The notes beneath the pieces were generated by a model. It was given only the letters and a program-made list of their open reading frames with translations, ran no database searches and was not told where the DNA came from. Source: an uncultured Flavonifractor sp. (GTDB lineage: Bacteria > Bacillota > Clostridia > Oscillospirales > Oscillospiraceae). Taken from it: a DNA stretch of 64,000 bases. Shown in pieces: positions 31,514-41,135 of the stretch (position 1 is its first letter; every line of letters begins with the position of its first letter). The stretch covers positions 61,281 to 125,280 of the forward strand of contig CANAAV010000006.1 in the NCBI GenBank assembly GCA_947346365.1. The letters are read 5' to 3'. Both the position numbers and the translations under genes were made by a program.

Positions 31514-33071
31514 ACTGGTCCCCATCGACGCCGTGAAAGCGTCGGACTATAACCCCAGGCGCAATGACGAAAAGCGCCTGGCCCTCACCGAGATGTCGCT
31601 CCGCAAGCTGGGCTTCCTACTTCCCATCTATGCGGATGATGACGGGGAAATCCTGAGCGGCCACCAGCGTCATACCGTCGCCACCCGCATGGGCTTCACT
31701 CAGATACCAGTGGAGTACGTCAGCGGCAAGGAGCTGGGAGAGCGGAAGGCGGTCAACGTCCTGTTCAACAGGGCGACCAATGACCTCCAAAAACAAGACA
31801 CCTGCGCGAAGATCAAGCGCCGCCTGTACGATATGGACATCGCGGCCATGACCGACACCCTGCCGGACATCGAGCCCGACAGCCCGGAATCCTTCCCCTG
31901 CGTCACTGGCCTGCGCCGTATGGACACCGTGAAACTGGCGAAGCTGAATCACCGGGGCTTTGACACCCACACCAAGCAGCTTGCAAAATCCCTGGAGCGG
32001 AGAATCCGGTGCTTCATGCCCATCGTCGTCGGAGAGGACGGGAACGTCATAAACGGGATAGGCCGCCTCCAGGCAGCGGCGGAGGCCAAGCGGAAAGTGG
32101 TCCCCTGCGTCCAGATCAGCAAGGCCCAGGAGGAATTTGCGTCCGCCATGCTTAACCTGCTCTCCATGGACTTCGACATGAAAAGCACCTATGCGGACGA
32201 TCTCCGCTACAACAGCTTTATGCGGGAGAGAAACACCCGGGAGACGGATGAGGCCGGAAACGCCGCCCTGGGGGACGGCTTCTTCAAAGGCGTGTTCCCG
32301 AAGAACAGAGGCCGGGACTTCTGCATCCTAGAAGGTGCGGCCCTGGAGGCGTGGCGCCGCCGATATGGCTCTTGCGTGGTTGACTTTGGAGCCGGGAAAC
32401 TGAACAACACTCGGACGCTGCGGAAGGCGGGCATCACCGTGTCGGTCTTCGAGCCCTACTTCGTGACCGTGGGAGAGAAAATCCACAAGGAAAAAAGCCT
32501 GGAGATCGCCCGGCGCTTCCTGGATGAGGTCGAGGACGGGAGGAAGTTCAACACCGTCTTCATCTCCAGCGTGTTCAACAGCGTCCCCTTCATGGAGGAC
32601 CGGAAGCAGATCGCCGTCATCGCGGCGGCCCTGTGCTACCCCGGAGGGATGACCGTCTGCTGGTGCCAATCCAACAAGGCCCCACAGTTCATCAACACCA
32701 AGAAGAAGTACGTCACGGCGGAGAAGACCTTGACCTTCGACCTCGACTATGAGCCCAACACCATCATGGGGGACCTGGGGAACCACCCGAAGGTCCAGAA
32801 GGGCCACACCGAGGAGGAGATGCGGGCCATCTTCGCCCCCTGCTTCTCGAAGGTCCGCCGCCTGGAGCTGATAGACAAATTCTGGTACATGGAAGTCGAG
32901 AAGCCGGTCCTGGACCCCGGGGCCCTGGCCGCCGCCCTGGACTTCGAGTTTGAGCTCCCCTATCCTGACGGGACCCGCATGGGACTGTCACAGAGAGCCC
33001 GGGAGGCTTTTGAGCACCGGCTGGGCATCAAGCTCCCGCCGCCGAAAGGAGATGTCACCAATGAGGGATAA
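31506..33071 (+). CDS. Double ParB-like plus methyltransferase-like fusion
   Basis: 521 residues. A first ParB-like domain (about 1-120, SGHQR at 51-55) is followed by a second (about 148-215: FDTHTKQLAKSLERRIRCFMPIVVG..GIGRLQAA). A Rossmann methyltransferase-like domain (about 285-480) has VVDFGAGKLNNTRTLRKAGITVSVFEPY. The classical DPPY/NPPY DNA-amino-methylase motif is not evident. Domain order suggests ParB-type nucleotide chemistry coupled to a SAM enzyme acting on DNA. The stop lies inside the start of the CmoA-like gene. Confidence 0.75.
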   Translation: MIKLVPIDAVKASDYNPRRNDEKRLALTEMSLRKLGFLLPIYADDDGEILSGHQRHTVATRMGFTQIPVEYVSGKELGERKAVNVLFNRATNDLQKQDTCAKIKRRLYDMDIAAMTDTLPDIEPDSPESFPCVTGLRRMDTVKLAKLNHRGFDTHTKQLAKSLERRIRCFMPIVVGEDGNVINGIGRLQAAAEAKRKVVPCVQISKAQEEFASAMLNLLSMDFDMKSTYADDLRYNSFMRERNTRETDEAGNAALGDGFFKGVFPKNRGRDFCILEGAALEAWRRRYGSCVVDFGAGKLNNTRTLRKAGITVSVFEPYFVTVGEKIHKEKSLEIARRFLDEVEDGRKFNTVFISSVFNSVPFMEDRKQIAVIAAALCYPGGMTVCWCQSNKAPQFINTKKKYVTAEKTLTFDLDYEPNTIMGDLGNHPKVQKGHTEEEMRAIFAPCFSKVRRLELIDKFWYMEVEKPVLDPGALAAALDFEFELPYPDGTRMGLSQRAREAFEHRLGIKLPPPKGDVTNEG

Positions 33072-33756
33072 CGTGAAGCCCGGAGAGAAATGGGAGTTCA
33101 ACGAGGATGTGGCCGCCTGCTTCGCCAATATGCTGGAGCGGAGCATCCCGGACTACAAATCCATGCGGGCCCTGGTCTACAAGGCCGGTGAGCGCTTCAT
33201 CCGCCCCGATACTCTGGTCGTGGACGTAGGGTGCAGCACCGGCCTGGCCGTGGAGCCGTTCGTGGAGAAATACCGGGACCAGAATGACTTCCTGCTGATC
33301 GACAGCGCCTACGCCATGGTGGAGGCGTCCCGGCAGCGTTTCATGGATGAGCCGAGCGTTACCGTGAGGCCCGGCTACCTGTGGGACCACCTGCCCTTCG
33401 CAGACCCCGCAAGCCTGGTCCTGTCGGTGCTGTCCCTCCAGTTCATGCCCACGTCGTACCGGCAAAAGATGATCTCCGACATCTATGACGGTCTGGTCCC
33501 CGGCGGGGCGCTCATCCTGGTCGAGAAGGTCGTGAGCGAAAACCTGGATGAGCTTATGGTACAAATGTACTATGAAATGAAGCGGGAGAACGGATACACG
33601 GAGGAGCAGATCATGGAGAAGCGGCGGAGCCTGGAAAATGTGCTGTCCCCGCTCAAGCCTGAGTGGAATGTGGATATGCTGCGGACGGCTGGCTTCCGCG
33701 AGGTCGGGATGTTCTGGCGCTGCCTGAATTTCTGCGGGTGGATAGCCGTTAAGTAA
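33061..33756 (+). CDS. CmoA-like carboxy-SAM synthase / SAM methyltransferase
   Basis: 231 residues from ATG 33061. It aligns through its length with CmoA, which makes carboxy-S-adenosylmethionine from SAM and prephenate: FNEDVAACFANMLERSIPDY, SAM loop VVDVGCSTG (53-61), LQFMPTSYRQKMISDIYDGLVPGGALI and GYTEEQIMEKRRSLENVL, the last holding the Lys-Arg region where CmoA contacts the extra carboxylate. A CmoA-like enzyme in a phage modification cassette suggests carboxymethyl transfer to DNA, but an ordinary methyltransferase remains possible. Confidence 0.75.
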   Translation: MRDNVKPGEKWEFNEDVAACFANMLERSIPDYKSMRALVYKAGERFIRPDTLVVDVGCSTGLAVEPFVEKYRDQNDFLLIDSAYAMVEASRQRFMDEPSVTVRPGYLWDHLPFADPASLVLSVLSLQFMPTSYRQKMISDIYDGLVPGGALILVEKVVSENLDELMVQMYYEMKRENGYTEEQIMEKRRSLENVLSPLKPEWNVDMLRTAGFREVGMFWRCLNFCGWIAVK

Positions 33757-33789
33757 CGGCCCCCTGCTCCGAAGGGAGGGTAGACCGGA

Positions 33790-34302
33790 ATGTCGAAGCG
33801 CAGCGATACCAACCCGTGGGAGCGCCAAGAGGGCGAGAGCGCGAAGGCTTATGAGGCGTTCATGGTCTACCTGAAATTGGGGGACGAAAGGAGCCAACAG
33901 GCAGTAGGCAAAGAGTTGGCAAAAAGTAGGCAGCTAATCAGTAGGTGGAGCGCAACCTACCGATGGGTCGAGAGGGCCGCTGCCTATGACGCCGACATCC
34001 AGAGAAAGGCCCACGCCGCTGCGGTCAGGAAGCAAAAGAAAATGGCCGAGCGCCACATCTCCATAGCCCTGCAATTACAGGACAAAGCGCTGGCCGCCCT
34101 GGCCGCGACAAAGCCCCAGGACATCGACCCGAGGGTCCTGGTTACGATGCTCAGGGAGGCCACCAAGCTGGAGCGCGAGAACCGGGTGGAGATCGTCCGA
34201 GAGAGTGACCCGGAGAGGGGCAGCGCAGAAAGCGCGTCAACCCTGGCCGACGTGATCTCCGAGGCATGGGAGAGGAGGCGAAACGGTGACACTGACAAGT
34301 GA
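33790..34302 (+). CDS. terS: Terminase small subunit
   Basis: 170 residues from ATG 33790. N-terminal DNA-binding HTH (SQQAVGKELAKSRQLISRWSATYRWVERAAAYD) followed by long helices for ring assembly, typical of small terminases. It overlaps the large subunit by 17 bases, confirming the pair. It recognises phage DNA for packaging. Confidence 0.85.
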   Translation: MSKRSDTNPWERQEGESAKAYEAFMVYLKLGDERSQQAVGKELAKSRQLISRWSATYRWVERAAAYDADIQRKAHAAAVRKQKKMAERHISIALQLQDKALAALAATKPQDIDPRVLVTMLREATKLERENRVEIVRESDPERGSAESASTLADVISEAWERRRNGDTDK

Positions 34303-35728
34303 CGCCATTCTCTACTATGCAGACAACCCCGTGGACTTCGTGGAGGACATCATCCTTGCGAAGCCGGACACCAACCAGCGGGAAATCCTAAACAGCGTCG
34401 CTCGCTACCCCATGACGACTGTACGCTCCGGACACGGCATCGGCAAGAGCGCGGTGGAGAGCTGGCTTGCCATCTGGTTTTTGACTACGCGCCCCTACCC
34501 AAAGATACCCTGTACCGCCCCCACGCAACATCAGCTATGGGACATCCTGTGGGCAGAAATCGCCAAGTGGCTGAGGTCCAACCCGGCGCTGTCCAAGGAG
34601 CTTATATGGACCAAAGAAAAGGTCTACATGAGAGGCCACCCCGAGGAATGGTTTGCAGTAGGCCGGACGGCGGTTAAGCCGGACGCCCTCCAGGGCTTCC
34701 ATGCGGACCATGTTCTCTACATCATCGACGAAGCCTCCGGCGTCAGCGATGACATATTTGAGCCCGTACTCGGCGCTTTGTCCACCGAGGGCGCAAGGCT
34801 GGTGATGTGTGGCAACCCCACGAAGATCACCGGCTTTTTCTATGACAGCTTCCACAAGAGCCGCAGCGCCTACAACACAATCCACGTTGACGGTCGGGAT
34901 AGCAGCAGGGTCGATCAGGACTTCATCGATAAAATCATTGATATGTTCGGTGAGGACAGCGACGTCTTCCGGGTCCGTGTGGCCGGGGACTTCCCGAGGG
35001 CCCTGCCGGACAGCTTCATCCCGATGGAGTGGGCGGAGAAGGCGAGCGAGGCCAAGGCGCCGGTCATCGAAAGGGCTGGCCGTGTGGATATTGGCATCGA
35101 CGTTGCCCGGTACGGCGACGACAGCAGCGTCCTATCCCCGGTCCTGGACAAGCGGGTCCAAGAGCAGCCGGAGATTTACCACCACAACGATACCATGGAG
35201 CTGACCGGTAAAGCGGTGCAGCTCATCAAGAAATACGCCCGCCTCCAGCCCTGGGCAGCGGTCCATGTGAAGATCGACTGCGACGGCCTGGGCGTGGGCG
35301 TTTATGATCGCCTGAGCGAGCTCAAGGACCAGATCGTCAATGAGGTCGAAGCCTGGAGGAAGGACAAGTACGAAGGCGCTGACCCCGACGACACCCCTCC
35401 CCCCTTCGTCCTGGAGATCGTGGAGTGTCATTTTGGGGGCGAGGGCGGGACCGTCAGCGACGACGACCCTATCGAGTATCAGAACAGCACCGGCGTCATG
35501 TGGGGTGCGGTCCGGGAAGCCCTGCGTGTCCAGAGCATCAAACTGTGGCCGGACGATAAGCAAATCAGCCAGATTTCCAACCGAAAGTATGTGGTGAACA
35601 GCGCGGGCAAGATCGAGCTGGAGCGCAAGGAGGCCATGAAAAAGCGTGGCCTGTCCTCCCCCGATATGGGCGACGCCCTGGCCCTGGCCCTGTACGCCCC
35701 GCTGTTGCCCACCTGGTCCCTCATATAA
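34286..35728 (+). CDS. terL: Terminase large subunit
   Basis: 480 residues from GTG 34286. Packaging motor ATPase with Walker A SGHGIGKS (48-55) and Walker B VLYIIDEA (Asp148-Glu149). The RNase-H-like headful nuclease has Asp272 (GIDVARYGDD), a second Asp in DCDGLGVGVYD and DMGDALALALY at the end. It cuts and pumps concatemeric DNA into proheads through the portal encoded next. Confidence 0.95.
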   Translation: MTLTSDAILYYADNPVDFVEDIILAKPDTNQREILNSVARYPMTTVRSGHGIGKSAVESWLAIWFLTTRPYPKIPCTAPTQHQLWDILWAEIAKWLRSNPALSKELIWTKEKVYMRGHPEEWFAVGRTAVKPDALQGFHADHVLYIIDEASGVSDDIFEPVLGALSTEGARLVMCGNPTKITGFFYDSFHKSRSAYNTIHVDGRDSSRVDQDFIDKIIDMFGEDSDVFRVRVAGDFPRALPDSFIPMEWAEKASEAKAPVIERAGRVDIGIDVARYGDDSSVLSPVLDKRVQEQPEIYHHNDTMELTGKAVQLIKKYARLQPWAAVHVKIDCDGLGVGVYDRLSELKDQIVNEVEAWRKDKYEGADPDDTPPPFVLEIVECHFGGEGGTVSDDDPIEYQNSTGVMWGAVREALRVQSIKLWPDDKQISQISNRKYVVNSAGKIELERKEAMKKRGLSSPDMGDALALALYAPLLPTWSLI

Positions 35729-35750
35729 CCCGAAAAGGAGGCGAATCACC

Positions 35751-37931
35751 ATGCCGATTTTCTCCCGCCGTAGCCGTGGCGTAGCCCGGCAATACCGAGG
35801 CGGGGAAGTAAGCATTATGATACCCCGCTACACCACCCCGCCGGAGCGGAACACGCGAGAGTGGTTTGAAACCTTCAGCAAGAATCCGCGCCTAGCTGTG
35901 GTGGACCGCATCGCCTCCGATCTGTCCACCGTCCCCGGGAAACTCTATCGCACCGACGAAAACACCGGGGAGGAAGTGGAAATCACACAGCACCCCTTCC
36001 TGTACCTCATGCAGAGGCCAAACCCCCTGTACGAGATGACATCCGCCTCCTGCTGGCGCCTGCTCCAGATTTACCTTGAGCTCAAGGGGGAAGGCTACTT
36101 CCTGATGGAGTTTGACGCCCTGGGCCGCCCGGCGGAGCTGTGGCCCCTGCCTACCCATTGGGTCCAGCAGACGCCGTACCTGGAGCATCCGTTTTACGAG
36201 ATCAGGACGACCGGCGGGCTCATCCGGCAAATCCCGGTGGATGATGTCTTCTACATGAAGGACCTAAACCCCCTGGACCCCTACAAGCGCGGCCTGGGCG
36301 CTGCTGAGGCGCTGGCCGATGAGGTCGAGACGGATGAGTATGCGGCGAAGTTTCAAAAGAAATTCTTCTACAACGACGCCACACCGGCGACCTTGATCTC
36401 CATGCCAAAGAGCAACCCGGACCAGAGGAAGCGTTTTCAGGAGGAGTGGCAAGCCCGCTTCCGTGGTCCCTTCAACAGCCACGGCATCGCCACCATCGAC
36501 GGCGATGTCACCGTCACCAAGCTGGCAGAGAATATGCGGGACATGGACATGATGCAGGGACGCGAGTTCCTGCGAAACGCCGTCCTTGAGCATTTTGGCG
36601 TCCCCCGCGAGATCATGGGCATCACCGAGAACAGCAACCGGGCGACGGCAGACGCGGCTCAGTACATCTACGCGCAGAACGTCCTAACCCCGCGCCTGGG
36701 CCGCCGGGAGGAGGCCATCAATACCCAAATCCTCCCCTTGTTCGGCCCTGGTCTGGTGTGGCACTTCGATGACATCATCCCCCGGTCCCAAGAGTTTGAC
36801 AAGGCCCTGGCAATAGACGGCTGGAACGCCGGACTGCTGATGAAGGATGAGGCCCGGGAGCTGCTGGGCCGGGAGCCCCTGGAGAGCGGCGGCAACGTCT
36901 TCAAGATTGCCATGACGGATGTTTACATCAATGCAGACGACGACCCCACCGAAGTCGTGGCCGAGCTGATGGAGGAGCCCGGCGGGGCCTGGGATGATGA
37001 GCCCGCCGGAGGCGGCGACCTGGAGATCGTCCCGGAGGCCGCTGCGGCGAAGCTGTCCCTGGAGCATAAGGACGCCGATGGGCCGGACGATGAGAAGGCC
37101 CGTGTCAAGAACATCGCCAACCTCCTCATGGCCGCTCAGAAGGAGCACCGGGCCCGGTTTGAGGTCGCCACCATGAAGTTTTTCCGCAAGCAGCGGGAAA
37201 GCCTGAAATCCTCGCTGGAGGGCGGCCAGAAGGCCGACTGGACCGTGTGGGATGTGCTGGACCCCTACCTGGGAGAGAAATTCGCAGAGAACGCCGAGGC
37301 GTGGCGCTCTATGGGCGATGAGGAGAAAAAGTCTCTGGTATCGTCCTTCCTGGGCGGCCTCATCGACTGGGGTGGAGAGGAAAAGGCCCTGGAAGACATC
37401 TTCAAGCCCCTGTGGAAATCCACCTACGCCGCAGGCGTGGAGGTAGCATACAAAGCCTATGGCCTCCGAGGCGTGGACCGTCCTGAGCTCCTGAGCCATG
37501 CGAAGCTGAGGGGCGCATCCCGCGTCGCTCACGTCACGCAGACCACCAAGGCCAACATCGCCCGCATTGTCATAAATGGCATTGATGCAGGTATCAGCCG
37601 GGAGGCCATGGCCCAGGAGATCATGCAAGAGCATGAAATCCAGAGCAAGAGCCGGGCCCGGCTGATCGCAGATCAGGAGACGATCACGACCCTGGAAACC
37701 GGACACTATGACATGATGCGGAGCACCGGCGCCGCCACCAAGACCTGGCATCACCGCCCGCAGAAGCACCCCAGGGACGGCAAGGATGGAGGGCCCAACC
37801 ACGTCGCCATGGACGGTGAGACAGTCCCCATCGACGGGCGTTTCTCCAACGGCCTGCGCTATCCCTGTGACCCGGACGGACCGGCCAAGGAAACCATCAA
37901 GTGTCACTGTTATGTGACCTACAACCGATAG
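35751..37931 (+). CDS. Portal protein fused to a MuF-like head-morphogenesis domain
   Basis: 726 residues from ATG 35751 after AAAAGGAGG. The first about 430 residues are an HK97-type portal (WFETFSKNPRLAVVDRIASDLSTVPGKLYR.., FGVPREIMGITENSNRATADAAQ). After an acidic linker, the last about 250 are a Mu gpF/SPP1 gp7-like domain (GVEVAYKAY.., SRARLIADQETITTLETGHYDMMRSTGAATKTW..NHVAMDGETVP..CHCYVTY). Usually these are two genes. Confidence 0.9.
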   Translation: MPIFSRRSRGVARQYRGGEVSIMIPRYTTPPERNTREWFETFSKNPRLAVVDRIASDLSTVPGKLYRTDENTGEEVEITQHPFLYLMQRPNPLYEMTSASCWRLLQIYLELKGEGYFLMEFDALGRPAELWPLPTHWVQQTPYLEHPFYEIRTTGGLIRQIPVDDVFYMKDLNPLDPYKRGLGAAEALADEVETDEYAAKFQKKFFYNDATPATLISMPKSNPDQRKRFQEEWQARFRGPFNSHGIATIDGDVTVTKLAENMRDMDMMQGREFLRNAVLEHFGVPREIMGITENSNRATADAAQYIYAQNVLTPRLGRREEAINTQILPLFGPGLVWHFDDIIPRSQEFDKALAIDGWNAGLLMKDEARELLGREPLESGGNVFKIAMTDVYINADDDPTEVVAELMEEPGGAWDDEPAGGGDLEIVPEAAAAKLSLEHKDADGPDDEKARVKNIANLLMAAQKEHRARFEVATMKFFRKQRESLKSSLEGGQKADWTVWDVLDPYLGEKFAENAEAWRSMGDEEKKSLVSSFLGGLIDWGGEEKALEDIFKPLWKSTYAAGVEVAYKAYGLRGVDRPELLSHAKLRGASRVAHVTQTTKANIARIVINGIDAGISREAMAQEIMQEHEIQSKSRARLIADQETITTLETGHYDMMRSTGAATKTWHHRPQKHPRDGKDGGPNHVAMDGETVPIDGRFSNGLRYPCDPDGPAKETIKCHCYVTYNR

Positions 37932-37944
37932 GAGGCGGTGAGCC

Positions 37945-38940
37945 ATGAAATTCACCGAGGAACACGCCGCCAAGGCGCTGCGCGACCTGGGCATTGACTT
38001 CGCCCAGGAAAACTTCCCCCTGTCTGCCCTGGTGGACGGGATGAACGCCGAGCTGCGGCATGGCCGGAAGGCCAGAGGGACCAACCTCACCGATGACGAC
38101 CCCACAATGACGGCGATGCTTGCGGTAAACAACCTGCGAGTGTCGCCGTCCTACTATTCCGGGCGCGTGGGGAAAAGCGCCTGGGAGCGTTCCCTATCCA
38201 GGGGAGTGAAGCATAGAGGCGGAAAAACAGAGGTCAAGACCATCGACTTCGAGCTGGAGGACATCAACACCGAGAGCGGAGTATTTTCCGGGTACGGCGC
38301 GGTCTTCTCCAACATCGACAGTGGCGGCGACATCATCGAGCCGGGAGCCTTCACGAAGACAATCGCCGAAGGCGTCGGAAGGGTAAAAATCCTGTCCGGC
38401 CATAATGAATCGCTGCTTCCCATTGGTGTACCCCTGGAGCTCCGCGAAGACGCCAAGGGCCTGTTCTTGAAAGCCAAGATCAGCGACACCACGCTGGGCA
38501 AGGATGTCAAGATTCTCATTCAGGACGGCGTTCTGTGCGAGCTCTCCATCGGCTACGACCCCGTGACCTTCGAGTATGACGCTGAGGGCATCCGGCATCT
38601 CAAGGAAGTCAAGCTGTGGGAGATCAGCGTCGTCACCTGGGCCATGAACGAGGAGGCCGTCATCACCGACTACAAGGGGGGCGAGGTAGCTGCCCGGGTG
38701 GAGGCGATGACGCAGGACGTTGTGACCGACATCAAGGCCGGTCGCAAAATCAGCGCTGCCCGTCTCAAGGCCCTAAAGGAAACGAGCGCCGCCATGAAGC
38801 AGGCCGCGAAGATGCTGGACGGCATCATCACCGAGGCGCAGGACAAGGGACCCCCGGCAAAATCCAACAACCACACCAAGCCCCCGGAACATAAGCCGGA
38901 GGCAAGCAAGCAAAAACCGACCGTTGAAATCTTTTTCTGA
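37945..38940 (+). CDS. Prohead protease with N-terminal DUF5661-like domain
   Basis: 331 residues from ATG 37945. Residues 1 to about 75 (AAKALRDLGIDF..DGMNAELRHG..TNLTDDDPTM..SPSYYSG) match the DUF5661 pattern and are an unusual addition. Residues about 95-240 are an HK97-family protease: GYGAVFSNIDSGGDIIEPGAF, His153 (LSGHNES) and Ser201 (CELSIGYD). It trims the scaffold of the capsid protein during maturation. The Lys/Pro-rich tail may be self-cleaved. Confidence 0.88.
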   Translation: MKFTEEHAAKALRDLGIDFAQENFPLSALVDGMNAELRHGRKARGTNLTDDDPTMTAMLAVNNLRVSPSYYSGRVGKSAWERSLSRGVKHRGGKTEVKTIDFELEDINTESGVFSGYGAVFSNIDSGGDIIEPGAFTKTIAEGVGRVKILSGHNESLLPIGVPLELREDAKGLFLKAKISDTTLGKDVKILIQDGVLCELSIGYDPVTFEYDAEGIRHLKEVKLWEISVVTWAMNEEAVITDYKGGEVAARVEAMTQDVVTDIKAGRKISAARLKALKETSAAMKQAAKMLDGIITEAQDKGPPAKSNNHTKPPEHKPEASKQKPTVEIFF

Positions 38941-38956
38941 TAGGAGGACATTCAAA

Positions 38957-40600
38957 ATGGCAAAACCTGTAACCCGTGAAACCAAGGCGGCCACCAGCAA
39001 GGGTGCGCCTGCCGCCAAGACCCCGAAGGCCCAGCAGTCCGAGCAGCAGTCCAAGTCCATGAAGATGGGCACCGATGAGCTCAAGGACCTCATCAAGAGC
39101 GCTGTCAAGGAGGCTATGGGCGGCGACGGCGATGAGCTGACTGGCGACGCCCCCCTGGAGGGCGTGACCACCGGCGATGTCATGTCTATCATCGAGCAGG
39201 CTGTCCAGGCCGTCGATGAGAAGCACAAGTCCCGCAAGGAGGCGGGCGAGGAGGACGTGGGCGAGATCACCGCCGAGGAAGTTCTCCAGGAGGCCGCCGC
39301 CATGCTGGATGAGCTGGCCGCCACCTCCGATGAGGGCATGAGCGACGACCCCGACGATGAGTGCAAGGAGGGCGAGGAGGAGCCCGAGGAGAAGGAGGAC
39401 GGCGCGGACGATGAGGCCAAGCGCCGGAAGTCCGCCCCTGCCCGGAAGCGCCAGACCAAGGCCGCCGCCCGGCCTGCCCCCACCCAGCGCAAGTACGCCG
39501 ACGTGTTCTTGAACGGCGGCGCCCGCAACGGCGCCCGCAAGCAGCAGAAGACCATCCCTCCCATGGTCCAGCTTGCCCGGGCCATCAAGTGCCTGGATGT
39601 CTTTGGCCGGAACGACCCGGAGCGGGCCGCCTTCTACGCCCGGAAGCACTACGATGACGCCGCTATGGAGCGGGAGTTCAAGGCCCTGTCTGCCACCAAC
39701 CCCGTGAACGGCGGCTTCCTCATCCCCGAGGTCTACACCGACGACATCATCGAGCTGCTTTACAACAAGACTGTCATCAAGGAGCTGGGAGCCCGCACCA
39801 TCCCCCTGGAGACGGGCAACCTCAACATCCCCCGGATGACGTCCGGCACTCGCGCCCGGTGGGGCGGTGAGGCCCGCAAGATCGGGACCACTCAGCCTTC
39901 CTTCGGCAACCTGCGCCTGTCTGCCCACCGGCTGGAGGCCATCGTGCCGCAGACCCGCGAGCTCATCATGTCCACCAAGTACAGCGCTGATGAGATGTTT
40001 GCCGCCGATCTGTCCCGCCGGATGCAGCTCGGCCTTGACTGGGGCGGCCTGTATGGGACTGGCGGTGAGTTTCAGCCCACCGGCATCGCCAACACCAAGG
40101 GCATCGAGATCGTGGACGCCAAGAAGATGGACGCCCAGTATGCGGACGCCACCGGCAAGGTGACTGCTGACTTCCCCGTCTACATCAAGGCTCTGGTAAT
40201 GAGCAAGAACGTGGACGATCAGGCGCTCGGCTGGGCCTTCAACAGCTTCATGGAAGCCTACCTGATGAACCTCAAGACCACCACCGGCGACTATCTGTAC
40301 CGCGAGGAGATGAACGGCGGGAAGTTCCTGGGCATCCCCTACGCCGTCACCAACCAGATTCCGTGGACCAAGGAGGGTCTTACTGACATCTTCTTCGGCA
40401 ACTGGGCGGATATGCTCATCGGCGACCAGATGGGCCTTGAGACGTTCACCACCCTGGAGGGTAGCTGGACCGATGAGGACGGGGTGCAGCACAACGCCTT
40501 CGAGGAAAACCTCACCGGCACTCGCGCCCTCATGTACGACGACATCGGCGTCCGCCATGTCGAGAGCTTTGTCTATATCAAGAACGTCAAGGCGTTCTAA
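38957..40600 (+). CDS. HK97-fold major capsid protein with acidic scaffold arm
   Basis: 547 residues from ATG 38957. The first about 190 residues are a low-complexity, strongly acidic delta domain (scaffold) ending in a basic Arg/Lys stretch suited to protease cleavage. The mature shell part starts around KYADVFLNGG and contains NPVNGGFLIPEVYTDDIIELLYNKTV and FGNLRLSAHRLEAIVPQTREL, typical of the HK97 fold. It follows its protease directly, the standard order. Confidence 0.93.
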   Translation: MAKPVTRETKAATSKGAPAAKTPKAQQSEQQSKSMKMGTDELKDLIKSAVKEAMGGDGDELTGDAPLEGVTTGDVMSIIEQAVQAVDEKHKSRKEAGEEDVGEITAEEVLQEAAAMLDELAATSDEGMSDDPDDECKEGEEEPEEKEDGADDEAKRRKSAPARKRQTKAAARPAPTQRKYADVFLNGGARNGARKQQKTIPPMVQLARAIKCLDVFGRNDPERAAFYARKHYDDAAMEREFKALSATNPVNGGFLIPEVYTDDIIELLYNKTVIKELGARTIPLETGNLNIPRMTSGTRARWGGEARKIGTTQPSFGNLRLSAHRLEAIVPQTRELIMSTKYSADEMFAADLSRRMQLGLDWGGLYGTGGEFQPTGIANTKGIEIVDAKKMDAQYADATGKVTADFPVYIKALVMSKNVDDQALGWAFNSFMEAYLMNLKTTTGDYLYREEMNGGKFLGIPYAVTNQIPWTKEGLTDIFFGNWADMLIGDQMGLETFTTLEGSWTDEDGVQHNAFEENLTGTRALMYDDIGVRHVESFVYIKNVKAF

Positions 40601-40615
40601 GAAGGAGGAGCCAAC

Positions 40616-40987
40616 ATGAAAAGAGCACTTTTCGACACTGTGACCGTCCTGCCCTTCGAGAGCGGGAGCGTCACCGCCCGCCTGGGCTATGAGAGCGCGG
40701 TCCTGGCTGTGACCGTGGCCGCTGGGGCCACCGCCACTGTCAAGGTGGAGCACTCCGACACTGAGGACGGGACCTTTGCGCCGGTCCCCGATACCCGCCT
40801 GTTCATTGACAACAAGATGGATAAGGACGGCAACGCCCTCATCGTCAACGAGGCGGAGGCGGAGGCTGTCGCCAATCTGAACATCGATCTGATCGGGTGC
40901 AAGGAGTACGTCAAGATCACCGTCACCGGCGGCGAGGCCGGGGCGCTGGTCCTGGGCGACGCCACCGACCACCCGACCCACCAGTAA
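40616..40987 (+). CDS. Capsid-associated structural protein, putative decoration
   Basis: 123 residues from ATG 40616 after GAAGGAGG. Beta-rich, Ala/Val/Thr-rich (AVLAVTVAAGATATVKVEHSDTEDGTFAPVPD..), similar in style to small head proteins that follow the capsid gene. No motif is decisive. Confidence 0.6.
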   Translation: MKRALFDTVTVLPFESGSVTARLGYESAVLAVTVAAGATATVKVEHSDTEDGTFAPVPDTRLFIDNKMDKDGNALIVNEAEAEAVANLNIDLIGCKEYVKITVTGGEAGALVLGDATDHPTHQ

Positions 40988-40997
40988 GGAGGCCACT

Positions 40998-41135
40998 ATG
41001 GCTAATATGTTCACGCCCGCCAAGAAGGCCGGGCCCAGCAGCAACAAGAAGACCGGCCCCGGCCAGGACCCCAAGAAGCCGAAGACCGACGGCAAGGGTC
41101 CTGAGAGGCCGGAGGAGCCGTCCGAGGATGACTGA
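40998..41135 (+). CDS. 45-residue Lys/Pro-rich structural-region protein
   Basis: A short gene: ATG 40998 follows TAAGGAGG by 5 bases and ends at TGA 41133. The product opens MANMFTPAKKAGPSS and is rich in Lys, Pro, Gly and Asp/Glu throughout, probably disordered. Good RBS and spacing between structural genes argue that it is real. A perfect 10-bp hairpin (41141-41165) without a U-tract follows. Confidence 0.55.
   Translation: MANMFTPAKKAGPSSNKKTGPGQDPKKPKTDGKGPERPEEPSEDD

Noticed and set aside
36684-38132. 482-residue antisense ORF
   Set aside because: Opposite the portal-MuF fusion, whose domains are clear; no start signal.
38828-41095. 755-residue antisense ORF
   Set aside because: Mirror of the protease, capsid and next gene; low-complexity product and no family match.
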